64,000 bases of DNA from assembly GCA_030052745.1 (NCBI GenBank), contig JANBVO010000069.1, forward strand, positions 1 through 64,000, in the 5' to 3' direction. Source of the DNA: Pleurostoma richardsiae (taxonomy: Eukaryota; Ascomycota; Sordariomycetes; Calosphaeriales; Pleurostomataceae). A program made the translations under genes and the position numbers. How positions within the stretch are numbered: position 1 is the stretch's first letter; each line of letters opens with the position of its first letter. The notes under the pieces were generated by a model. The model searched no databases and had not been told where the DNA came from. It saw only the letters and a list, made by a program, of their open reading frames with translations. Below are positions 56,090 through 64,000 of this stretch, piece by piece.

Positions 56090-56164
56090 CAGGTGGTCGA
56101 GAATTTAAATGGCAGTTCCTTAACTAAATCCCATACAGTTATATGTGAACATATTATGAGGTCG
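56090..56164 (+). repeat. Interspersed repeat, copy B
   Basis: Matches copy A (8633-8711, minus strand) as described there. Many, but not all, of the differences make this copy richer in A and T, including several C-to-T and G-to-A differences, which would fit repeat-induced point mutation or simple decay. Confidence 0.65.
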
Positions 56165-56494
56165 CTCATTCCAATTTCTGACTACTTAAAATTTCGCATT
56201 CGCGTGCGGCTAAGCTACATCGTTACATATGGCATGTTCCCGAAACCCATTAGATACAGTCGAAATGCTCTCATCGTCGTATTCCATCCTCGTTCATTGC
56301 CATGGCTGAACTCCGCAGCGGCCTCGACGACGATCGGCCGGTAGTTTTCACAGGCATCTACCACCAGGGCAGAATGCGACAACCTGGCCCGCACGATGTT
56401 CGGAGGGCTGGTCGATCCTGTCTCGGTCCAAGGGCGACCAGCTATACCGTAGTGGTGTGACTAAACCGCGAGAAGATCATCCAAATTCCGATAC
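56165..56494. other. No gene recognised
   Basis: Spacer between repeat copy B and the phosphotransferase relic. It may include more of the repeat element, but no similarity to copy A flank was visible. Confidence 0.35.
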
Positions 56495-57241
56495 ATGGAC
56501 GCCCAGCTTGACATGAGAATGTTGGACTTGGCTAGACGGGTTCATGGAGACGTGGTGCTTACAGGTGCTGTCCTCGGCCAAATTGACGACGACGCGCAAC
56601 GACAGCTCGCAATATATGAGACGCACAGATTCCCTGGAGACAACTACGCCATGGTGCGCACCTCTCTAACTGGGGAGCCCCAAAGCCAGTTAGCCACCAT
56701 ACACAGCCTCGCGAGGTTCGCCGAGATTCTACATTGACCTCTTCTCTGCTCTAGGGCTTAGCTGACATTAAGATCTTTTGCGTAGATCTGGTGCAGGTCT
56801 GTGGTTCTAGACCGGTGTGCTCTCTCCACCGTTGCTGCCGAGTTCTCTAGCATACTCGACGAAGTATCCTTCTCTGGCGTTCTCACCGCCCGCTTCAAAT
56901 GAACACACGACGAAGTGAAAGAGCACATGCCGACTCTTGTTTCTGGGGATTGCCCCCTAGCCCTCACTCGCAGCGACCTTAACGAGCTGAACATTCTTGT
57001 CGATGGCGGCACTGGCACCATCACAGGAGCCATCGACTGGGCTGACGCGGGCATCCGGCCCTTTGGCCTCGCCCTGTACACACCAGAAAAATGCATTGGT
57101 GGCATGGGCCGTGACGGATGGGTCTACCTCGACAATGCCGACGTGCTGAGAGATCAGTTCTGGAGGGCATCCGCCCACTACGCTGGGCCGGTTTCCCAGT
57201 CACAGACGAAGAGTATTCAGTTCACGAGAAAGACGGGATAA
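56495..57241 (+). pseudogene. APH-type phosphotransferase family relic
   Basis: Two coding-like blocks in the order of a fungal aminoglycoside-phosphotransferase-like (APH) protein. The first, from the ATG at 56495, has MRMLDLARRVHGDVVLTGAV, IYETHRFPGDNYAMVRTSL and LARFAEILH, then a stop. The second, around 56840-57241, has LVSGDCPLALTRSDLNELNI, GAIDWADAGIRPFGLALYTP and GWVYLDNADVLRDQFWRA. An in-frame TGA lies between. The catalytic loop reads TRSDLNELN where relatives have THSDLNEMN, so the histidine is replaced by arginine; the loop aspartate and the later DWAD aspartate remain. The N-terminal kinase lobe is missing. I read it as a degraded gene. Confidence 0.7.
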
Positions 57242-57409
57242 CTTCTCCGGTTCGGAACATTCTAATGCAGTAGGCACAAGGGAGTTAGTTGTAGGGATCG
57301 AGGACATGAGCATTGAGAAGAGACGTCTGTATCTTAAGGCAATTCTTTGAGGCCGATCCTACGCAGATCTCGGTTCCCATGCCTAGCTGCAGTAATGGCC
57401 GTTGTAAAT

Positions 57410-58199
57410 TTAGTCCTGAATCACGGTCCTGGCTGTCAGTCGCCAGCCCGACCCACTCTGTGGGTTTCGGCTCTGGTTGATAACTTCCTCCCTGCGCAGT
57501 GCGTCGATGACGACCTCCTCATCAATGTCAACGTCAGTATCATCACTGTCGTCAACGTCCGGGAGCGTTTTTCCGTCAATGAAGACCTTATGAGGTCCCT
57601 TCACCGTCTCAGCATGCTGTTCGTTACCTTTGAGCTCGGCGGCGCCGTCCACGTCTCGCACGAGGGTCCAGCCCGTGACTCGGTAAGCCTTATCGACGTT
57701 GGTCATGTTGGCATATCATGATGGTCTGGGGTTGTCTGACAGGACGAACTCCTGCCTGTCCTTGGGGGGTGCCGTCTCAGCTAAGGAGCTGAATGCCAAT
57801 GAGGGTTGCCAGGTTCTTCTGCACAAGGTAGCTCTGCGCGGCGGAGATGAAAGCAGTCTCGTTGGCGGTGATCTTCGGGGGAGGACCCTCGGGGTATTCG
57901 TAGGGCGTGAACTGGCCCTCAGCATCCAGCACGAAAACATAGCCACGCACGTCCCCGAGAACCACTTTCTTGAAGCTGGTCGGGCGAGTCCAGCAAGCAT
58001 CAAGCTTGGCCATGGGTTGCCCGATCATGACTCGGGGCCAGCTGCAAGTGCTCGTAGACCAGGTGGTAGCCGAACTTCTCCTGGACATTATACTTCTCGA
58101 GGACAGCCGGGCAGGAGGACTCAAAATAGGGAGAAGGGGACGCTCCCTGCCCAAGCCCTCTCGCAGACTACCTACTATGTTTCCTCTCTCGGGATGTAG
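57410..58199 (-). pseudogene. Relic of an uncharacterised fungal protein
   Basis: Minus-strand coding-like blocks in three frames: YFESSCPAVLEKYNVQEKFG followed by YHLVYEHLQLAP near 58030-58130; MIGQPMAKLDACWTRPTSFK, DVRGYVFVLDAEGQFTPYEY and PPPKITANETAFISAAQSYL near 57780-58030; then YRVTGWTLVRDVDGAAELKG, GPHKVFIDGKTLPDVDD and VIDALRREEVI near 57410-57706. The order is consistent with one protein of roughly 230 residues, with at least two frame changes. I have no name for the family. Confidence 0.5.
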
Positions 58200-58343
58200 A
58201 GCCCTACAACGAAACGAAGACACGGGTAGCTCGTGCAGTCACATTGAACTTCTCAAAGTTATTGACTAGTGAACCAACATTTCCACTCGTGCAAAGACCT
58301 GCGGAAAGCCAGTCTCTCGTTTTTCGATCTCTCAAGTATGAAA

Positions 58344-60826
58344 TCACGCTCGCAGCACCTTCATGGCCATTTTCAGGCTGCCTATCTCCCGGACGAGAAC
58401 CTGGCGCTGGTTCTTCGATACTGCATCCTCCCCGGCAATCATCTCGAGCTGCTCGGGTGAGAGTCTTAATACTCGGTCGGCACATAAGATCTTAAGTGGG
58501 CTTTCATCCCCCTCGAGCAGGTGGTAAAAGACGACCTGCTGGCAAATTGTGTCGACAAAGCGCTTCCGAGATACCTTGTAATAACTCTCTAGAGTGTCGA
58601 GGATGTCCTCGCACACTTGCTGGCTGTTGTCCTTATCGTTGGCATACTTTCCGATCTGGTCGAAAGGGATAAATCTTCTGCTAGACATATCATCCACCGT
58701 GATGGCGAGGTGTTTTATACTGTCAGCCATCCGTTGGTTACGCTTCTTTTGGAGGGTTGCGTTGAAGTAATGGTTGAGCGTGATAGGCCTGCTCCTGCAT
58801 TCCATTCTAAGGAGTAAACGTGCGTGCTCCATAGCGCGCTTGTACTGTTCGCACAGTTCATCTCCAATAAGGCTGTCCCAGAGCTGATCTCTAACCGCCG
58901 CGTCGGAGCACAGCTCACAAAGCAGTCGGTATATATAGTCATGGACTATGGCGATGGCCTTGCTAGTGTGTGACAGCACGAGTCGTTCCCATTTCTGCGT
59001 TGTCGTATCAAAAGCAGAGGCGAGTATGGTTCCGTTGAACTATACTCATGAGCTTCAATAGTCCTTGGCAATAGTGAAGGAGAACCATCGATGGGCTGGC
59101 TTACCGTGCCGAGCTCTGGTCCGCGGCTCGTCTCATAGATTTCCTTGATGAGCTCTGTCATCGGACCCCTGATAGGTTTAGGGCACTCATAATCCTCGTC
59201 ATCAATGATGTCCCTCAGCTCATCATAGTCCTTGAGAGGCAAGTCGAAGGACAGTGTATCTGCCCCGTCTCCCAACATGCCCTCTCCTTCATCATCCCAC
59301 TGGGACCCGAAGTGCTGGTAATGACCCCTCTTCCAGAAGACGTTGGAGAAGACCTCGTTCAACTTGATAATCCTGGTGATCAGCTTGAAAACTGGTTTTT
59401 GCTTGAAGAGGATATCATCCGCGTAAAACCCGTTCAAAGCGCTCTTGGTGATGTCTTGCATGCGGGAGGCGATCTTCACAAGGTATTGCCGTTGGGTGCT
59501 CTCGTCGGCTCTGGCCTCGCCCATGGCATCAAGTCGAGTCATGCACTCGCGCATGCGCTTGTGAACCTCAGCTTTAACATCTGGCAGTTCGCGTTTCGAG
59601 ATCTCCATCAGCAACTCCCTGAGCGTGGCCTTGAGAGGGACAATGCCACATCGGCTGCCAATGGACGACCAAGGGGGAGCCATAAAGAAGGCGTGCTCAG
59701 CAGCAAGGCGTTCAGACAGAGTGGAGCTATTATCGTCTGCACTCCGATTCTTGACCACACAATAACCGAGCTTAAGGTTGTTCCGTTTGCCCTGGATAAG
59801 GTCGATGACGGCCTCTTGGGTAGCCCGTTCGGTAGCAAGGTCGGGCTTCGTCAAGACACCCATCGTACGCACACCGTCGGGGTCGGCTTCTTCAGCAAGT
59901 TTCAGAATCTCCTGCGTCGTAATATCGACGTTACAGGGCATGACTGCAAGAATGCTGAAAAGTGTCAGCGAATAGACCCGATGGAATAGGGAAATGAGCA
60001 GATTGTCTGAACTACTCACATGGTTCGATTGTTCTTCATATACCCCTTGACCATATTTCGTACGAGGACGACGTCGCTTTCAGTCGTGAGGCCTGCCCAT
60101 CACGGTTAGTCTGCGATGACCAGGTAAGGAAAGTCCTGCTTGCCAGGTGTGGGTACTCGAAAGATTCCGGGTACGTCGATCACAGTGAGGTGAATTTGCT
60201 GCCACGTACAGATTAGATCAGGGCGTTGAAGTGAGTAACAAGCACGCTTACATCGGGCCCGCTAATCTCGATTTTCAAGGTATCTTGGCTGAAAGCAGAG
60301 AGATCATGACTGTTGTCATCAGTGCTCATACGGATTCCCATGACGGTATTGGCCTCGAAAGATGTCAGCATAGAACACGGACTCAAGATTTGGCGGCGTG
60401 TCTGGGATAGCACATGCCTCCTGGAAGATCTTGGCGAGATTCTCGTTGTCCATCTCGTCCAGCTGCCGGCGGAACCCGAGGAGGCGGTCCTTGAGGGCAT
60501 CTCCAGCTTCCGGGCGTGGGATGATCGAGACTGAGACCCTACTCTCAGCGTCTCGGGAGCAGGTGATCTGCGTCGCATAACGGGTACATAGGCCTGCTGC
60601 TCGTGGGAAAGAGAAGCCAGTCAGGCTCTCGAGGACGGAGCTCTTCCCAGATGATTGGTCACCGACTACAATAAGCTAAAAAGTCAGATATCCGTCATGG
60701 GATGGCAGATCCGTCCCAGCATACCTGGGGCAATGGAACGATTGCTCCAACATTTGTCTCTCGGAGACGGTCAATCTTCGTCAGTATGGCCTGGTTTGCC
60801 AGGCTACTGTTCCCAGTGGCCGTCAT
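58344..60826 (-). CDS. Dynamin-like (Mx-type) large GTPase
   Basis: Dynamin-superfamily GTPase that assembles on membranes and hydrolyses GTP; the fungal accessory members resemble Mx and Vps1 relatives. Seven exons (60725-60826, 60418-60675, 60252-60353, 60144-60198, 60020-60092, 59105-59954, 58344-59039) give 711 residues in one frame. G1 is VVGDQSSGKSS near residues 37-47, the switch II site is VIDVPGIF, G4 is LTKPDL, and ILAVMPCNVDITTQEILKLA follows the standard text. The middle domain has YDELRDIIDDEDYECPKPIR, and the C-terminal GED-like part has LNHYFNATLQKKRNQRMADS and a bundle ending in KVSRKRFVDTICQQVVFYHL. There is no membrane-anchor helix and no PH domain. Two introns (starting at 60417 and 60143) seem to begin with GC rather than GT. 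The gene appears intact. Confidence 0.93.
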
Positions 60827-61491
60827 TGTCCGTGGAAGCCTTGCTCACGAATGAGTTGTTTGTAGATGCAGGGAAAAGAACTGAGTGATCAAGTGTGAGA
60901 ATCAGGTTCATATTCGGTGGCCGCAACGATTCTTGTTCTTTATCCCTTCCAGTCATACATCCGACAACACGTCAGCTCATTCACTGTCTCACGTATTCGA
61001 GGTGTTTCACCGAGTCTCAGCCGAGACCTGTCTTACCTTTCGGCTGGCAAGTTACGGCAATCTTCCATCCTGTCTCTCGATATGGACGAAAACATACATT
61101 CCTAGTAAAATCTCTAGCGTGTAGATACGGGTATTCTCTCGTCGCCATTCTAGGATCCGCTAGTCTAACACTACGTTGGAATGGACACGTGCCGGTAATA
61201 TCAGCACGAGTATACGTGTAGAACGCTATAGCATACACCTCGTGTAAGTCCAGTTACATGAACAAGGAAGGAACGTTACGACCGCCACATATCGAGATCG
61301 GTACCTGATGCCTGAACGCCTCGAAATGAAGAGATAAGATCCATTTGCGGTTAGACGTTGCGCTGGCGACGCGATGCCCTTCTGTGCTATCTACTAGACC
61401 GCTTTTGGTTAGACATTTCTGCAGAAACGCCATACTGCTCCAGGAATCCAGGATGTCCTCCGCAACGTCTTACCCCTCCAGATAATTGCGA
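60827..61491. other. Divergent intergenic region
   Basis: Carries the promoters of the dynamin-like gene (-) and the hypothetical gene starting near 61492 (+). No other gene seen. Confidence 0.5.
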
Positions 61492-62765
61492 ATGATCGTT
61501 GTGAGATTTGCATCCCGTCGAGTGACTATGGCGCAGCCTCTGAAGCAATGTCGGGCCGTTCTTCACGATCTTTTGACGTTTCCTGACCCCTCCGTTGCTG
61601 TTGATACAGAAGAGCTGAAATCGATACTGAACGATATCAGGGTGCAGATCTGGTGCCTCCGGGTCCTAGACCCCATCCGACGAAACCCCGTATACAGATA
61701 TCCGGTGACGAATCTAGTGCACTTCCGGGAATTCTTGGAGGACGACAAAGACCAAGGACAGGCTCTACTTCGGGAGAAGTTGAGGGACCTAGATCAAGAC
61801 GGATTAGTGTGTCTGGGGCTCTGCATACCACTATCCAAGCTGGCCAAGCGAGCAGCTCGGGAGCATGACGCGTTGATATACAGCGCCAAGGCTCTCCTAC
61901 GAGACCCCACGTTCAGGGCCAAGGTGAGAAGTGGATTTGGAGTTGATCCTGCCTTACATTTCCCCGACGCCAAAATCTCTGCGGATGGTATGTGTGTGTG
62001 CCAAATCCGCTTTTGCAGATTGCTGATGTGGTAGAATATCCTCCGCCTCCTGCACATACTGCTACGAAGCTGAGACACCCGAGTTCGGGAGAGCGACCCA
62101 ATGCCAACGTTGATGGCAGGGAATCCGCACCCGCAGCGCCGGGTTCACCAGGCGAGCCTTCTAACAGCGGATCATCTACGAGTCCCATGGTCAGTGCACT
62201 TACTACACCCGGAGAGCCGGCCGGGCTGCCTTGTGTTGGCGCTGCAGATGGACACGCCCTGGAGAAGGGAGCGATCAGTATGGCACTGTGCCACGAAGGT
62301 GACGCCTTCGGCGGCGATCACTGTCTTGATCCCGTCACACCATTGCTTTCCAAACCTCTCATACCATCCCCGGTCGATGTGAATATAGCTGCTCAACCTC
62401 CATATCTTTCTGGTCCGGTCCGCCCAAAAGAGTTGCTGCGCGCTATCAGTGAAGCATCCGCATGGGCACAGTCCTACCCTTCAACCTTTCGCGAGGCGGC
62501 TGAGAGGAGATACAGGATTGCGGTCACGCAGCGGCTCAGGGAGGCCCGGCAATACCTTGAACAGCTCCAAGAAGCCGAGTCAAGTCTCTCGGAGCTTTAC
62601 CAGGCTACCGCAAGGGTGGACGATAGCGACAGCAACGACAAGCCTTCGGCAGATCTTGCTGGGGGAACCACGAAGGAACAGTTGGAGGACGCACTGAGTC
62701 AAACACGAGAGATCATAGCGGCCTTGACGGCTTTCATCTTATTGTTAGATCGAGCCTTCCTTTGA
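61492..62765 (+). CDS. Hypothetical 408-residue protein
   Basis: Two exons, 61492-61987 and 62035-62765, over a 47-nt intron with GTATGTG donor and GGTAG acceptor; the ATG at 61528 is an alternative start. Exon 1 has YRYPVTNLVHFREFLEDDKD and DLDQDGLVCLGLCIPLSKLA, helical and leucine-rich. Exon 2 begins EYPPPPAHTATKL, continues through a serine/proline/glycine-rich linker of about 90 residues, and ends in a coiled coil (RREARQYLEQLQEAESSLSE-like, then EQLEDALSQTREIIAALTAF) with a hydrophobic C-terminus. No family recognised. It is convergent with the cysteine-rich gene at the window edge. Confidence 0.55.
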
Positions 62766-62882
62766 TGCAGCGAGACCGAACCACGTGGGGTGTCGCTGCC
62801 TCGTGCTTTGGCTTCACTCTACAATCCTGGGAAGCCATATCGGCCGTAACAGGGCCGACGGGGCGATCTTGATAGACCCGGA

Positions 62883-64000
62883 TCAACCAGGGCGTGATGG
62901 TGCCTGGAGGATACGCTTGATATCGCCGGACAGCTGGCTTGCAAGGAACTCCCTTACAGATGATGACAAGCTGGCGGCCCAGGACGTCATTATAGACATA
63001 TCCTCTCCATCCCTTGTGTCTTCGCGCAAATCTCCTCCCGTACGCAGCGCACTGTACAGAATCTTCCCTGGCGGCCTCTTCCCCTCCGACCCCAATCCTG
63101 TCGGCCAGGTGGGCCCGTAGTCCGTCCTGCACGCTTCGCACACGCTACCATCGGCCGGAGCAGCACCAGCCTGGACTCGAGCGCACCCGGCGCAGCCCCA
63201 GTGCTCTTGCCATTCGTGCGATGACAGGTGCAGGCGGGATTCTCTCAGGCTCGCCTCGCGAGCACCAACCTCTGGCGAAGAGAGGAAGCTGCGTCCGCTG
63301 TCTCGTCCTTGCCTCGCAAGGCCCGCGCTTTGGCTCTGCATCCCGGAGCCACAGCGACCACTGAATCCGCAGCCGAACACGCAGGAGTTCTCCACAGGGG
63401 TTCTGAAACACTCTCTCTCATGCGGAGAGGACCGCCAACACGTGGTGCACCAGATAGGCCTGCCGGGAGGAGCACTGCTCTTCTCGACGCCGGATGGAGC
63501 TGCACACATGTCACGATCAGCGGGCTCGCTGACGACGGTCCCACACCACTCGCACATGAAATGCGGCGTGGAGCACAGGTGTTGCGCCAGTTGCCGCGGG
63601 CTCTCAGCCGACAGCGCTCCGCAGGGACAGGCGTAGATCAGCACACAAGCGTCCACGCTCAAAGCTATCGGTGCAGTACCGGTGAGATCTGCACGGTCCA
63701 GTTCGCCGAAAGCGGCGAGCGAGTGTACGTCTGGTGAGGTGCCGCCGCCAGACTGAGCGTCTGTATTCAAGAAGTTGGGGTCCGGTTGGAGCTTCGCTGA
63801 CTTTCGCCGTCTTCGTGCTGGAGGGCCACCGGTAGCGGAGGCCTGCATGGTGTGGAGTCTCCCGGAAGGACGCCCGTCCGCATCGTCGTCTCCGCCCTCT
63901 TCCTTTTCAAAGTCGCGCCCTTTTCGTTTTGTTCGAGGCTGGCTAGCGTTCTGGGCATTCTGTGCATGGACGGCAACCCCGGATCGTCCGTCCAGCGTCT
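62883..64000 (-). CDS. Cysteine/histidine-rich protein, 5' end outside the window
   Basis: The frame is open from the window edge at 64000 to the stop at 62883. Before the first ATG in this window (63848) it reads RTKRKGRDFEKEEGGDDDAD, a basic then acidic run like the N-terminal region of fungal C2H2 zinc-finger-like proteins; the true start lies outside. Then come RRRRKSAKLQPDPNF, ACPCGALSAESPRQLAQHL, FMCEWCGTVVSEP, PIWCTTCWRS, CVFGCGFSGRCG, WGCAGCARV and SVCEACRTDYG. These are paired-cysteine zinc-binding units rather than one known domain. Only the first (CPCG...H) resembles a finger. The intron structure is uncertain; the frame inside the window needs none. Confidence 0.55.
   Translation of the reverse strand, partial: TLDGRSGVAVHAQNAQNASQPRTKRKGRDFEKEEGGDDDADGRPSGRLHTMQASATGGPPARRRRKSAKLQPDPNFLNTDAQSGGGTSPDVHSLAAFGELDRADLTGTAPIALSVDACVLIYACPCGALSAESPRQLAQHLCSTPHFMCEWCGTVVSEPADRDMCAAPSGVEKSSAPPGRPIWCTTCWRSSPHERECFRTPVENSCVFGCGFSGRCGSGMQSQSAGLARQGRDSGRSFLSSPEVGAREASLRESRLHLSSHEWQEHWGCAGCARVQAGAAPADGSVCEACRTDYGPTWPTGLGSEGKRPPGKILYSALRTGGDLREDTRDGEDMSIMTSWAASLSSSVREFLASQLSGDIKRILQAPSRPG

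Noticed and set aside
55817-56344. Plus-strand 175-codon frame
   Set aside because: It runs through the interspersed repeat copy B and has no motif.
59312-59989. Plus-strand 225-codon frame
   Set aside because: Antisense shadow of the dynamin GTPase exon.

Overview
The window looks like nuclear DNA of a filamentous ascomycete. Gene models need many short GT-AG introns (about 45-140 nt), and several families are fungal or fungus-typical: FunK1 kinase, 2EXR, LaeA-like methyltransferase, DUF3435 recombinase, Est1-type DNA/RNA-binding protein. A sordariomycete is likely and Hypocreales is possible, but that is an impression, not a measurement. I saw no rRNA, tRNA or CRISPR array.

The region is gene-poor and mosaic. 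Intact multi-exon genes sit between long stretches with nothing convincing, and several gene relics are present, as in an accessory or subtelomeric block.

1-17 kb: a LaeA-like methyltransferase (-, six exons), a possible hypothetical gene, a G-run heptamer repeat, a broken Zn2Cys6 regulator, one copy of an interspersed repeat, a small MADS-like protein, a CCCH zinc-finger protein (-), a FunK1 kinase (+), a C2H2 zinc-finger protein (+) and a small hypothetical gene.

17-28 kb: relics, an unrecognised 310-residue protein, a small basic protein, a small secreted protein (-), an FAD-linked oxidoreductase (-) and a 2EXR protein (+).

28-37 kb: an unfamiliar run of GC-rich genes. On the minus strand are a RING-like cysteine protein, an alpha/beta-hydrolase relic, a 78-residue coiled-coil protein and a 113-residue protein. 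Diverging from them on the plus strand are a bZIP-like protein and a 560-residue acidic orphan. This is the best candidate in the window for an undescribed module.

38-50 kb: a delta-12 fatty acid desaturase (+), a secreted cupredoxin-like membrane protein (-, five exons), a secreted coiled-coil protein (+), a divergent Slt2/Mps1-type MAP kinase (-, five exons) and an Est1-type protein (-).

50-64 kb: a decayed DUF3435 (Starship-type tyrosine recombinase) gene carrying a 41-codon near-pure aspartate tract, a hypothetical gene, the second repeat copy, a broken APH-type phosphotransferase, another relic, a complete dynamin-like GTPase (-, seven exons, two apparently GC-AG introns), a hypothetical gene and the 3' part of a cysteine-rich protein gene cut by the window edge.

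The exon joins I give keep frame and give continuous family-like protein, but all come from reading the sequence by eye. No transcript data were available. No single pathway links these genes; the likely common thread is location in a rearranged accessory region.
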